From assembly GCF_000017565.1 (NCBI RefSeq), contig NC_009719.1, forward strand, positions 1,426,001 to 1,490,000: a stretch of 64,000 nucleotides of DNA. The letters are read 5' to 3'. How positions within the stretch are numbered: the first letter of the stretch is position 1; every line of letters begins with the position of its first letter. Under the pieces are notes generated by a model. It did no database searches, was not told where the DNA came from, and saw only the letters and a list, made by a program, of their open reading frames with translations. The DNA comes from Parvibaculum lavamentivorans DS-1 (GTDB taxonomy: Bacteria; Pseudomonadota; Alphaproteobacteria; Parvibaculales; Parvibaculaceae). Positions 1 through 8,856 of this stretch are shown in pieces. The position numbers were made by a program, and so were the translations under genes.

Positions 1-332
1 GGCACATAGAAGTTATGGACCCGCATACCACCCGGCATGTCGAGGTCGGTTGCGAGATGGCGGCAATCGCCTTTCTCGCAGAAATTCATGCTGTCGACCT
101 TCTTGAAGGGGATGCGGCTCAGCGTCGCGACACCATGATATCCCTTCTGTCCATGCACCGCGATGTGTTCATATCCCGCAGCCTTCAATGCCTTCAGGGG
201 AAAGGCATCGTTGATGCACTTGATTTCCTGCAGGCACAGCACATCAGGGCTTTCCTCGGCGATCAGGCGCTCGACAAGATTGATCCTCAGGCGGACGGAG
301 TTGATATTCCACGTCGCGATCTTGATATCCAC
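1..332 (-). CDS. xthA: Exodeoxyribonuclease III, N-terminal part (runs off left edge)
   Basis: AP endonuclease/3'-5' exonuclease of base excision repair, EEP (endonuclease/exonuclease/phosphatase) superfamily. The visible 110 residues begin VDIKIATWNINSV, have the metal-binding Glu in LQEIK (residue 36), and continue through GYHGVATLSR. The remaining catalytic residues lie outside the window. I chose a GTG start because no in-frame ATG or TTG precedes the conserved N-terminus. A weak GGACA lies about 9 bases upstream. The start sits 42 bases after the stop of the upstream hypothetical gene, so the two are probably cotranscribed. Family identification is confident. Confidence 0.9.
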   Translation of the reverse strand, partial: MDIKIATWNINSVRLRINLVERLIAEESPDVLCLQEIKCINDAFPLKALKAAGYEHIAVHGQKGYHGVATLSRIPFKKVDSMNFCEKGDCRHLATDLDMPGGMRVHNFYV

Positions 333-373
333 GTTTCTGTCCGTTTCTTGCTGGATGTGCCGAATAAGGCGGG

Positions 374-1012
374 TCAGAATATGTTGAGCGTTAAACCGGC
401 GACACCGACCGGCCAGCGGCCCCGGGTAAAGAGCGCAAACTTGCGACGGAAAGGATGGTCGTCTTCCGTGCCGACGATCAGCGTGAGTGCGGCCCCATGT
501 GCGGTTTGCAGCGCGGCCCCTGCGGCGGCATTCAGCAGTTCCTCGTCTTCTACCTCCCAGAAGTCCGCCGCATTGCGTACGGCAATGCCGATCTGATCTG
601 CGAGAAGCGACGACACATGGGTCATTGCGATGTTCATGGCATCTTCGCTCAGTATTTCGAGCGCGTCGCCGATGAGGCTTGCACGCAGACCCTCTTCCGC
701 TTCCCAGTGGGCGGGATCAATGTCGAGAGACATGGCAGCGTCGGCCGCTTCTATCCAGTCGCGCAGGCGCGCGGGCTCTGCGTCCGGAAAGCCGAGCCCG
801 TCAAGATAGGAGCGCGCGAGAGCACGCACCTCCCGGTCCAGCGGGCGGCCCAGTTTTGAAAACCACGGCATGTTGGCCGCTTCCTCGGCAAAGCTTCGCA
901 ACCCCGCAAGGACCGGTATTTCCGCCTCCAGAGCGGTCAGATCCGCATCGGAGATGGACGAATATTCACTGCCGTCTTGATCGAAATTTCGGGACATGGT
1001 GCTCGCGGTCAT
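374..1012 (-). CDS. Hypothetical acidic alpha-helical protein upstream of xthA
   Basis: A 212-residue protein rich in Ala, Glu and Asp, with no signal peptide, membrane segment or catalytic motif that I recognise. Its centre (residues 40-150) looks helical and leucine-rich. The C-terminus ends with basic residues and a hydrophobic stretch. An alternative start is the second Met (MSRNFDQDG, residue 6). Coding character is supported by high GC at third positions and by close spacing to xthA. Function is unknown, and a link to DNA repair would rest only on the neighbour. Confidence 0.7.
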   Translation of the reverse strand: MTASTMSRNFDQDGSEYSSISDADLTALEAEIPVLAGLRSFAEEAANMPWFSKLGRPLDREVRALARSYLDGLGFPDAEPARLRDWIEAADAAMSLDIDPAHWEAEEGLRASLIGDALEILSEDAMNIAMTHVSSLLADQIGIAVRNAADFWEVEDEELLNAAAGAALQTAHGAALTLIVGTEDDHPFRRKFALFTRGRWPVGVAGLTLNIF

Positions 1013-1084
1013 CGGGCGATTCGTGAGATTGCGAGCTTAGTCGTTCAGCCCGCAGGTGCAAAAATTTCGACCGGAAATCTTGTG

Positions 1085-1241
1085 GCAGAAAAAGTTGCGC
1101 CCCGCCGGGGGGAGGCGGGGCGCAACCGCGCGACTAGCGCGTGGCACCGGGAGGGGAAAAACCGGCGCCGAAAGGGTGTGGACGCTGCATCGGACGAGCG
1201 GGGGGCAGGTCGCCCGGGCAGCTCAATGTCCCACCCTCATG
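1085..1241 (-). ncRNA. Candidate trans-acting small RNA with three C-rich hairpin loops
   Basis: The only non-coding stretch over 300 bases near the left end (1013-1423) contains a self-contained minus-strand transcription unit. It has a -35 TTGAAC and -10 TATCTA spaced by exactly 17 bases, then about 155 bases, then a 13-bp perfect stem (GTTGCGCCCCGCC with its complement) followed by TTTTTCT. The body folds by eye into a long 5' hairpin (CGGGCGA/TCGTCCG inside GCTGC/GCAGC and GGGTG/CACCC), a second hairpin GGCGCCG/CGGTGCC, and the terminator stem. The three loops are CCTGCCCCCCGC, TTTTTCCCCTCC and TCCCCC. These could pair with Shine-Dalgarno sequences. There is no convincing ORF on this strand. 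The function is inferred, but the promoter and terminator are seen directly. Candidate targets include the adjacent putrescine genes. Confidence 0.6.
1088..1125 (-). terminator. Rho-independent terminator, small RNA 3' end
   Basis: A perfect 13-bp GC-rich stem with a six-base loop is followed on the minus strand by TTTTTCT. It could also end read-through from the aminotransferase gene, whose stop lies 300 bases upstream. Confidence 0.8.
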
Positions 1242-1247
1242 ACCAAC

Positions 1248-1276
1248 TAGATAGGTCCGGTATCGCCGCCGTTCAA
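1248..1276 (-). promoter_or_regulatory. Sigma70-type promoter of the candidate small RNA
   Basis: On the minus strand, TTGAAC (1271-1276) and TATCTA (1248-1253) are separated by 17 bases. Predicted transcription starts near 1241. The next protein-coding start on this strand is over 200 bases further on, beyond a strong terminator. That is why I assign the promoter to a non-coding RNA and not to the hypothetical gene. Confidence 0.55.
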
Positions 1277-1423
1277 TATGGTTTGTTTGCTCAAAAAACT
1301 GTGTACGACCGCGCGCCCTAGCTACAAAAGGGCCAATCGATACAGGTGATTGAGTGCCTTTTTTTAAGCAGTTCATCAAGTTGAGGCAAAACTACGTCAA
1401 CCCGCCAGACAAAATTTCCTCTT

Positions 1424-2806
1424 TCAAACCACCCCGATCTCGCTGGCCGTCAGGTCGAGGCAGTGACGGGCAAGGCCGAAGAGATTGTCCATCTCGCTCT
1501 CGGTGATCGTCAAAGGCGGGCTCAGTACCATTGTGTCGCCGATAGCCCGCATGACCAGACCGTTGGAGAAGCAATGATTGCGGCAGCGGGTGCCGGCATC
1601 TGTCGCGCTGTCGAACTTGGCACGGGTCTTACGGTCCTTCACAAGCTCGATCGCTCCCAGAAGACCGACGCCGCGGGTTTCTCCCACAAGGGGATGATCG
1701 GCGAGTTCGGCGAGCTTTTTCTGAAAGTAGGCTCCTGTCGCGCCCCCGGCCTTCTCGACCAGCTTTTCCTTCTGGATTACTTCGAGGTTTGCAAGGGCGA
1801 CGGCGCAGGCGACTGGATGGCCGGAATAGGTGAAGCCATGCGACCATTCTTCGTCGGAATTGAAAATAACGTCGCCGACGCGCTTGCCCAGTCCGACCGC
1901 GGCAAGCGGCTGGTAGCCGGATGAGAGACCTTTCGCCATGTTGATCATGTCGGGCTCGATGCCGAACGTGTCGGAACCGAACCACTGGCCGGTGCGTCCG
2001 AAACCGCAGATCACCTCGTCGATATGGAGCAGCACGTCGTATTTGCGGCAGATGCGCTGGATCTCTTCCCAGTAACCCTTTGGCGGAATGATAAGCCCGC
2101 CTGCGCCCTGCACGGGCTCCGCCACGAAGGCCGCGACATTATCGGCGCCGAGCTCGAGAATTTTCTCTTCCAGGCTATGTGCGGCTTTCAGTCCGTATTC
2201 TTCAGGCGTCATGTCGCCGCCCTCGGCGAACCAGTCCGGACATTCGACATGAACGAAACCCGGCAGCGGAAGGTCCGCCTGCGGATGAAGATGTGTCAGG
2301 CCGGAGAGAGATGCAGCCGCCAGTGTTACGCCGTGATAGGACTTCTTGCGGGCAATGATTGTCTTCTTGTCCGGTTTGCCCATCAGGTTCCAGTAGTAAC
2401 GGATGATCTTCACCGCGCTGTCGTTTCCTTCGGAGCCTGAATTTGCAAAGAAGAAACGGTCGATCCCTTTCGGGCAGACTTCCGCCAGCTTGTCGGAAAG
2501 TTCCGCCGCATATTGGTTCGTCGTCTGGAAGAAGTTGTTGTAGTAGGAAAGCTCCTTGAGCGCCTTGTAGCCGGCCTGCGCCAGTTCCTCGCGGCCGTAG
2601 CCGACCTGCACGCACCAGAGGCCCGCCATGCCGTCAAGCATGCGCTTGCCTTCACTGTCATAAAGATAAACGCCCTCGGCATGGGTAATGACGCGCGCAC
2701 CCTTGGTGGCGAGATCCTTGTGTGTGGTGAAAGGATGGAGGTGATGGGCAGCGTCCATCTCCTGCCAGCGTTTGGTCTGATTTGAAAGTGCGGTGTTTTG
2801 CGACAC
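1424..2806 (-). CDS. Class III (omega) aminotransferase, putrescine/omega-amino acid type
   Basis: PLP-dependent aminotransferase of 460 residues, moving an omega-amino group from a diamine or omega-amino acid to pyruvate or a similar acceptor. It shows the subclass signature LLHIDEVICGFGRTG and the Schiff-base lysine in MAKGLSSGY (Lys292). The N-terminus (WQEMDAAHHLHPFTTH) is typical of the SpuC-like group. I chose the GTG start preceded by GGAG about 10 bases upstream. A longer frame to 2905 adds 33 non-conserved residues. It lies downstream of puuA- and puuD-like genes on the same strand, which supports a role in putrescine or 4-aminobutyrate catabolism. The exact substrate cannot be read from sequence. 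Confidence 0.85.
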   Translation of the reverse strand: MSQNTALSNQTKRWQEMDAAHHLHPFTTHKDLATKGARVITHAEGVYLYDSEGKRMLDGMAGLWCVQVGYGREELAQAGYKALKELSYYNNFFQTTNQYAAELSDKLAEVCPKGIDRFFFANSGSEGNDSAVKIIRYYWNLMGKPDKKTIIARKKSYHGVTLAAASLSGLTHLHPQADLPLPGFVHVECPDWFAEGGDMTPEEYGLKAAHSLEEKILELGADNVAAFVAEPVQGAGGLIIPPKGYWEEIQRICRKYDVLLHIDEVICGFGRTGQWFGSDTFGIEPDMINMAKGLSSGYQPLAAVGLGKRVGDVIFNSDEEWSHGFTYSGHPVACAVALANLEVIQKEKLVEKAGGATGAYFQKKLAELADHPLVGETRGVGLLGAIELVKDRKTRAKFDSATDAGTRCRNHCFSNGLVMRAIGDTMVLSPPLTITESEMDNLFGLARHCLDLTASEIGVV

Positions 2807-3016
2807 GGTTTTTTGCTCCGGTTCCGATTGCTGAAAAGAGTGCGGAAAGTGCGAGTAATGGCTCGCGGGGAGCGGATCTACGGATTGTAACCGATCCGCG
2901 CGCAAAGGATCAGCAGCTCGCGCTTGGCGAGACGCATCCGGGCGGCCGGTGTGAAAGCGTCGCTGGTCATGGAGAAAGTATAGGTGAGAGGCCGGTTCCA
3001 GGCCAGCCTCTCCGCC

Positions 3017-4408
3017 TCACACATTCAACAGCAGATGTTCGCGCTCCCAGGCCGAAATCACCTGCTGATAGGCTTCGTGTTCGGTCAGTTTGACGTCCAT
3101 GTAGAGCGTGACGAAATCGGCGCCGAGCACTTCCTTCAGCTCTGTCGCTGTCCGTAAGTTGCCCAGCGCATCGAGCAGGTGGCGTGGCAGCGCGTAGCGC
3201 TTGCTGTCATAGGCGTTGCCGGTCATCTCCTTCGTCGGCTTCAGATCGTTCACCATGCCGATATAGCCGCAGGCGAGCGAGGTCGCGATGGCGAGATAGG
3301 GGTTCGCATCCGCGCCCGGCACGCGGTTTTCGATCCGGCGGCCCTGCCGTTTTGCTTCCGGAACGCGAAGGCCAACTGTGCGGTTCTCATGGCCCCAATG
3401 AGTGTTGATGGGCGCCGCATGGTCGCGGACGATCCGGCGGTACGAGTTCACATTGGGTGCGATCAGAGCCATGGCATCAGGCAAATACTTCTGGAGGCCG
3501 GCGATATAGGAGAGGAAAAGCTTTGTATCCTTGCCCTGCTTCGTCGCGAAGAGGTTGTCGCCCGTGCCGCTGCTTACGATCGACTGATGGATGTGCATGG
3601 CGCTGCCGGGTTCGCCCTCATAGGGCTTGGCCATAAAGGTGGCATAGATGCCGTGGCGGAGGGCCGCCTGCCGCATCGTGCGCTTGAAAAGAAATGCCTG
3701 ATCCGCAATGTCGAGCGGTGCACCGTGATCGAAATTGATTTCGACCTGCGCTGCGCCGGATTCGTGGATGAGCGTATCTATATCGAGATCCTGTGCTTCG
3801 CAGAAATCGTACATGTCCTCGAAGATGGGATCGAACTCGTTCACAGCGTCGATACCATAGGACTGCCGCGCGGTTTCCTGGCGGCCGTTCGCGCCCACGG
3901 GTGGCTCGAGCGGGTAATCTGGGTCAATGTTCTTGGCAGCCAGATAAAATTCGATCTCCGGCGCTACGACCGGTGCCCAGCCCTTCTCCTCAAAAAGTGC
4001 GAGCACCCGCTTCAGCACGTTGCGCGGTGCAATCGGCACAGGCTTGCCGTCGCGATAATTCGCATCGCAGATGATCTGGGCGGTGGGTTCGTCGTACCAG
4101 GGAACGACGCGGACAGTGGTGGGATCCGGATCGAGAATGATGTCCGGTTCAATGTCGCCGAGAAAATCGCTGTCGACATAGTCGCCGGTCACTGTCTGAC
4201 CGAAGATGGATTCTGGAAGTTTCAGCGAGCGATCGCTGAGTCCAGCGATGAATTTTCGCGTCGGGATAATCTTGCCGCGCGCGATGCCGGCCATATCCGA
4301 CACCATGCATTCCACTTCGGTTATGCGGCGGTCCCTAAGCCATTTGATCAGGTCTTCCTCGTTGTTGACCGTCTCTTTCGTCTCGTTCTCTTCGCTGCCC
4401 ATCGCCAT
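3017..4408 (-). CDS. puuA: Glutamine synthetase-family gamma-glutamylputrescine synthetase
   Basis: ATP-dependent ligase of the glutamine synthetase fold (463 residues). It is expected to join glutamate to putrescine in the PuuABCD-type pathway. Visible family features are the N-terminal beta-grasp (EVECMVSDMAGIARGKIIPTR), the metal/substrate segment EIEFYL, the AMHIHQS motif of the catalytic domain and NPYLAIATSLACG near the C-terminus. It lacks the adenylylation-loop signature of ordinary GlnA. The ATG start follows GAAAGAG and lies within the last 74 bases of the upstream puuD-like gene, so translation of the two is probably coupled. A general gamma-glutamyl-amine ligase is the alternative. 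Confidence 0.82.
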   Translation of the reverse strand: MAMGSEENETKETVNNEEDLIKWLRDRRITEVECMVSDMAGIARGKIIPTRKFIAGLSDRSLKLPESIFGQTVTGDYVDSDFLGDIEPDIILDPDPTTVRVVPWYDEPTAQIICDANYRDGKPVPIAPRNVLKRVLALFEEKGWAPVVAPEIEFYLAAKNIDPDYPLEPPVGANGRQETARQSYGIDAVNEFDPIFEDMYDFCEAQDLDIDTLIHESGAAQVEINFDHGAPLDIADQAFLFKRTMRQAALRHGIYATFMAKPYEGEPGSAMHIHQSIVSSGTGDNLFATKQGKDTKLFLSYIAGLQKYLPDAMALIAPNVNSYRRIVRDHAAPINTHWGHENRTVGLRVPEAKRQGRRIENRVPGADANPYLAIATSLACGYIGMVNDLKPTKEMTGNAYDSKRYALPRHLLDALGNLRTATELKEVLGADFVTLYMDVKLTEHEAYQQVISAWEREHLLLNV

Positions 4409-5228
4409 GGGACACCACTCTTTCCGTTTCCGCGTTCCCGGCCGCTGCTTCGCGAACCGCGTCTCCAAAAGCCCGGAACAGCTTCTGCGATACCGGGTTT
4501 TCCCAATATTTCCACTCGGGATGCCATTGCACAGCGAGAGCGAAACTCTTCGCCTCACGCACCCGCATCGCCTCCACCGTACCATCGGCGGCGCGGCCTT
4601 CCGCCACCAGTGCATCGGCGAGACGCGCCACGCCCTGCCCGTGCAGGGAGTTTACCTCAATCGTCCGTGTGCCCAGCAGATTTTCGAAAGTGCCGCCCGC
4701 CTCCAGGAACACATCATGCGCGGGCCCATACTGGACATCGAGCGGATCATCCTTGTTTTCCCGGTGATCGAAGCGGGGCGCAAAGCCGGCTTCCGACGGC
4801 TCCTCATGGATGTGCTGATGGAGCGTGCCGCCGAAGGCGACGTTCATTTCCTGAAAGCCACGGCAGACGGCGAAAAGCGGCACCCCACGTTCGACGCAGT
4901 GCCGGATGAGCGTCAGCGTCAGCGCGTCCCGCTGACGGTCGAGGAGCACACCCTCGCGCGGGGGCGTGCCGCCATAATTCTCGGGATGGACGTTCGAGTG
5001 GGAACCGGTAAGAAATATGCCGTCGCAAAGGGCGAAAATCTCGTCGAGCTGGTCCGCCGCCTCCTTGAAGGGCTCTCGCGGTACCGGCAGGAGGATCGGC
5101 TGACAATCGGCGCATCCATCAACGGCGGCGAGGTATTTCTCGCCCACAGCATGAAAGGGGTGCGGCCCCAGCATTTTGACGTCGCAGGGGATACCAACAA
5201 TCGGGCGCCGATGTGATTTTCGTGTCAT
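4335..5228 (-). CDS. puuD: Gamma-glutamyl-GABA hydrolase-like class I glutamine amidotransferase
   Basis: Peptidase C26 family hydrolase, 297 residues. It probably releases 4-aminobutyrate from gamma-glutamyl-4-aminobutyrate. The triad is visible: nucleophile Cys122 in FAVCRGFQE, and His236 and Glu238 in QWHPEW. The N-terminus RPIVGIPCDVK is typical of the family. The last 25 residues are charged and low-complexity where the frame runs into the puuA start, which suggests the C-terminus was extended by the overlap. It is first of three same-strand putrescine genes. No puuB- or puuC-type oxidase or dehydrogenase is present here, so the pathway is incomplete in this window. Confidence 0.82.
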   Translation of the reverse strand: MTRKSHRRPIVGIPCDVKMLGPHPFHAVGEKYLAAVDGCADCQPILLPVPREPFKEAADQLDEIFALCDGIFLTGSHSNVHPENYGGTPPREGVLLDRQRDALTLTLIRHCVERGVPLFAVCRGFQEMNVAFGGTLHQHIHEEPSEAGFAPRFDHRENKDDPLDVQYGPAHDVFLEAGGTFENLLGTRTIEVNSLHGQGVARLADALVAEGRAADGTVEAMRVREAKSFALAVQWHPEWKYWENPVSQKLFRAFGDAVREAAAGNAETERVVSHGDGQRRERDERDGQQRGRPDQMA

Positions 5229-5348
5229 GCAGCTTCACAAGTACCATGCCGCCCCCATAACCGGTCAAGGCGGCAGGCGGCGCGGCGGCATCCAAAAAAG
5301 ACTTCTGTTGAGAATAATAGACGCGAATGGCCACTTATGGCAGCCGGA

Positions 5349-6080
5349 TCAGCGCCTGCCGCCGATCTCCGGCCGCTGGTCGTCGCGCAAGACGAACAGC
5401 GCATTGTCGGCGCGAATGCCCTGTTGGACATTGCGCAGGGCTACGGTGGTCTGCAGACCTTGAGCGTCGGTCACTACCCACTGGCGCAGCTGCAGCGCAG
5501 GCTGGTCGAAAATAAGCGTGATCTTGCCCGGGGCCTCGCCGCTGCGGTCGGCAAGCGTGATGAGAAGCGCGCCCGGCTGTGTTTCGACGTTGAGCACACG
5601 GGCGCTCTCGGTCAGATCGACGTTTTTCCCGAGCAGAAGATTGAGCGGCGTGGACGCCATGGGATAGCGCTGCGCGGGTGCGGAGCTGTCCTTCACCGCG
5701 ACCCAGGTACCGTCCGCCACCACAAGCAGGTTTTCCGGCGGCTCATATTCGAAGCGAAGGCGGCCCGGCCGGCGAAGATAGAATTTGCCCTCCGCAACCG
5801 AACCGTCCGGGCCAACCTGCAGAAAATTGCCCTGAAGGTTTTCGAGTGCGCCGAGATAGGCGCTTGCCTGTTCAAGCGCCTTTTCATCTTCCGCACTGCG
5901 CTGCGCTTCTGACGCGCCGGTGTCCGATGTCTGCGAAGTTACGATCGGCTGGGCGTTGGCTCTTCCGCTTGCCGTGAGAAAAGTCCCAAAGAGCAAGGCG
6001 AGGCCGATCGCCGCCGCAGCCAATAGTGCCAGCTGCCGGTATTTCTGGTTTTGCTGGAAGTCTCTCATGACGGAAATCAT
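5349..6080 (-). CDS. lolA: Outer-membrane lipoprotein carrier (LolA-like)
   Basis: Periplasmic chaperone that ferries lipoproteins from the inner membrane to the outer-membrane receptor. The 243-residue product starts with a basic stretch and a hydrophobic signal segment (LALLAAAAIGLALLFG, about residues 17-32) ending near ASGRANAQ. It then has the LolA core: LGALENLQGNFLQ, GKFYLRRPGRLRFEY and PENLLVVADGTWV. I chose the ATG preceded by AAAAGG at about six bases. A TTG 18 bases upstream and an ATG 12 bases downstream are alternatives. It follows ftsK on the same strand, a common alphaproteobacterial order. Confidence 0.88.
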   Translation of the reverse strand: MISVMRDFQQNQKYRQLALLAAAAIGLALLFGTFLTASGRANAQPIVTSQTSDTGASEAQRSAEDEKALEQASAYLGALENLQGNFLQVGPDGSVAEGKFYLRRPGRLRFEYEPPENLLVVADGTWVAVKDSSAPAQRYPMASTPLNLLLGKNVDLTESARVLNVETQPGALLITLADRSGEAPGKITLIFDQPALQLRQWVVTDAQGLQTTVALRNVQQGIRADNALFVLRDDQRPEIGGRR

Positions 6081-6165
6081 GGCGGCCTTTTGTGGCAAAA
6101 TGTGGAGCCCGGCAGGGCCTTTTGACGGCGTTCGGTTAGCAACGGGTAAATGGAAACCGGGGATT

Positions 6166-8856
6166 CTAGTGGTCGCCTACCAGAACCTCGCGCTTTCCCT
6201 GATGGTTTGGCGGGCTCACAACGCCTTGTTCTTCCATAAGCTCGATCAGGCGGGCGGCTCGGTTATAGCCGATCTGCAGGCGCCGCTGGATATAGCTCGT
6301 CGAGGCGCGCTTGTCGCGGGCGACGATGGCGACCGCCTTGTCGTAAAGATCGTCACCGGAGCCTGCGCCGCCGTCGAACGCGAATGGGTCGCCGCCTTCT
6401 TCTTCCTCCGCGGTAATCGCTTCGAGATATTCCGGCACGCCTTGCCGCTTCAGGAAGTTCACCACCTTCTCCACTTCCTCGTCCGAGACGAAGGGCCCGT
6501 GCACGCGGCGGATGCGGCCGCCGCCGGCCATGTAGAGCATGTCGCCTTGGCCCAGCAGTTGTTCGGCGCCCTGCTCGCCGAGAATGGTGCGGCTGTCGAT
6601 CTTGGACGTTACCTGGAAAGAGATGCGGGTCGGGAAATTCGCCTTGATGGTGCCGGTGATGACGTCGACCGAGGGGCGCTGCGTCGCGGTCACGATGTGA
6701 ATGCCGGCAGCGCGCGCCATCTGTGCCAGGCGCTGAACGGCGGCCTCGATCTCCTTGCCGGCCACCATCATAAGGTCGGCCATTTCATCGACGATGACGA
6801 CGATGAAGGGCATGGGCGAGAGGTCCATTTCCTCTTCCTCGTAGATCGCCTCTCCCGTTTCCTTGTCGAAACCGGTCTGCACCGTTCGCACCAGCACTTC
6901 GCCGCGCGCATTCGCTTCCGATACGCGCGTATTGTATCCGTCGATGTTCCGCACACCGACTTTCGACATCTTGCGGTAGCGGTCTTCCATTTCCTTCACG
7001 ACCCATTTGAGCGCCACCACGGCCTTTTTCGGTTCGGTGACGACAGGAGCGAGAAGATGAGGAATGCCGTCATAGACGCTGAGCTCCAGCATCTTCGGAT
7101 CGATCATGATGAGCTTGCACTGGTCCGGCGACATCCGGTAGAGCAACGACAGGATCATGGTGTTGATACCAACCGACTTGCCGGAGCCGGTGGTGCCCGC
7201 GATCAGAAGATGAGGCATGCGCGTGAGATCGGCGAGCACCGGCTCGCCGTTGATGTTCTTGCCGAGCGCCAGCGTCAGCTTCGAGCTCGAATTTTCATAT
7301 TCCTGCGTTTCCAGAAGTTCGCGCAGATAAACCGTCTCGCGCCGCGCATTGGGAAGCTCAATGCCGATGGCGTTGCGGCCGGGCACGACCGCGACGCGCG
7401 TCGACACGGCGCTCATCGAACGGGCAATGTCGTCGGCGAGTGAAATCACGCGCGAAGACTTGATGCCGGGCGCCGGTTCGAGTTCATAGAGCGTGACTAC
7501 AGGTCCCGGGCTCACCGAAATGATCTCGCCGCGAATGCCGAAATCGTCGAGTACGGATTCGAGCAGCCGCGCGTTCTGCTGCAAGGCATCGTCGGTGAGC
7601 TTCGCGGGCATGGCCGAAGGTTTCGGCTTGGTCAGCAAGTTGAGGGGGGGCAACTGATAATCGCCCGTCTGTTCGAAGGGCAATTTCGGCTGGGCTTCGC
7701 GTGCCGCGCGGTTCGAGGGCCGTACCGGCTTCGTGGTACCGCGGCTCACGCGTGGTGCCGGCTTTTCGGCCAGTGTCGGTTCGATCCGCTCTTCAGCGGT
7801 GAGGGCGGCTCTTGCTTCCCGGCGGCGCGCGCGGCGTTCGCTCGCGCTTTCTTCGCCGCGCCGTCCGAATTCGCCGAGCCTGCCTTGGCGGGCAGCCTCG
7901 ATTTCCTCGGCGGTCAATGGTGCGTAGTCGCCGCGCCGGAGGAGCCGGTCGCGCACATCGCTCAGCCGGTCGCCGACTTCCCACATCGCGATGCGAAGGC
8001 GGCTCGGCTCCACGTCGGGCCTGTGGGGCCGGGCGGGCTCGTCGGCGGGTGCGCCGCGGCGGCGTGCGCGCGCCGCGCCGGTATAAAGCCGGTCTTCTTC
8101 CTCCTCTTCGTCCGCCGCGCGCCAGTTGCGCAGATGTTCGGCCGCCATCCGAAGATCGGCGATGGACGTATCGGTCGCATAGAGAACCAGGAAAAAAGCC
8201 GCAGGCGCGGCGATGAGCGCCGTCAGCGTGTAAGCGAAGCCCTCGCCGGTCAATGGTGCGAAGATGCTGAGCCCGAGCGCCGATAGCGCATCGCCCAGCA
8301 CGCCGCCAAGACCAAGCGCCAGCGGCCAGAAAGCAAAGCGGGGCAGCGCACCGAAAAATGTCGCCGCTGCCAGCGTCGCCGCGAGCCAGGCAGCCACGCG
8401 GAGCACGATATAGCTCGACAGCCGGTGCGAAAAAGCGCGGATGCCCCAGACAAGAGGCGGCAACAGCAGCAGAAGGCAGGCAATACCAAGTGTTTGCAGC
8501 AGCACATCCGCGACATAAGCGCCGGGAAGGCCCATCCAGTTGCCGGGAGGGCGTGTGGTGGCGTTGTTGAGGCTCGGATCGTCGATCGACCAGCTCAGCA
8601 CGGCGAGAAGTCCGAAGCTCGCCAGCCCGACCAGCACAATGCCAGCTGCCTCCACGACGCGCCGCACGACGAAGGCGTTCACTGCCGGTGGCAGATAGGC
8701 AAGCGGATTGACGAGCCAACTCCTCACGCGCTGCATCCTCCGATGGGCCTGCGGGCCCTCCTGCTTTCGGGAAGAGGCTCCCGATTTCGTGCCGCGCGGT
8801 TTGCGCACGGGCTTTCCGCCTGCGGCGCGGCTTCGCTTCGCCGACGTACCGATCAC
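6166..8856 (-). CDS. ftsK: DNA translocase FtsK
   Basis: Septum-anchored hexameric DNA pump that clears chromosome termini at division. The 896-residue protein has a basic N-terminus, four membrane segments (about residues 68-90, 121-140, 150-170 and 209-228) and a short charged linker. The RecA-like motor has Walker A GTTGSGKS (about 553-560) and Walker B VIVDEMADL (about 684-692), followed by ATQRPSVDVITG. A C-terminal winged-helix gamma domain (last 65 residues, IQRRLQIGYNRAARLIELME) reads polarity sequences. The GTG start overlaps the upstream aminotransferase stop by four bases (GTGA), with GGAGG in front, so translation is coupled. A longer in-frame extension to 9018 is rejected because it lies inside the upstream gene. 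Confidence 0.95.
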   Translation of the reverse strand: MIGTSAKRSRAAGGKPVRKPRGTKSGASSRKQEGPQAHRRMQRVRSWLVNPLAYLPPAVNAFVVRRVVEAAGIVLVGLASFGLLAVLSWSIDDPSLNNATTRPPGNWMGLPGAYVADVLLQTLGIACLLLLLPPLVWGIRAFSHRLSSYIVLRVAAWLAATLAAATFFGALPRFAFWPLALGLGGVLGDALSALGLSIFAPLTGEGFAYTLTALIAAPAAFFLVLYATDTSIADLRMAAEHLRNWRAADEEEEEDRLYTGAARARRRGAPADEPARPHRPDVEPSRLRIAMWEVGDRLSDVRDRLLRRGDYAPLTAEEIEAARQGRLGEFGRRGEESASERRARRREARAALTAEERIEPTLAEKPAPRVSRGTTKPVRPSNRAAREAQPKLPFEQTGDYQLPPLNLLTKPKPSAMPAKLTDDALQQNARLLESVLDDFGIRGEIISVSPGPVVTLYELEPAPGIKSSRVISLADDIARSMSAVSTRVAVVPGRNAIGIELPNARRETVYLRELLETQEYENSSSKLTLALGKNINGEPVLADLTRMPHLLIAGTTGSGKSVGINTMILSLLYRMSPDQCKLIMIDPKMLELSVYDGIPHLLAPVVTEPKKAVVALKWVVKEMEDRYRKMSKVGVRNIDGYNTRVSEANARGEVLVRTVQTGFDKETGEAIYEEEEMDLSPMPFIVVIVDEMADLMMVAGKEIEAAVQRLAQMARAAGIHIVTATQRPSVDVITGTIKANFPTRISFQVTSKIDSRTILGEQGAEQLLGQGDMLYMAGGGRIRRVHGPFVSDEEVEKVVNFLKRQGVPEYLEAITAEEEEGGDPFAFDGGAGSGDDLYDKAVAIVARDKRASTSYIQRRLQIGYNRAARLIELMEEQGVVSPPNHQGKREVLVGDH

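Noticed and set aside
1134-1379. An 81-codon minus-strand frame inside the candidate small RNA region
   Set aside because: It crosses the small RNA promoter and hairpins, has no ribosome-binding site and an Arg/Pro-rich shadow composition.
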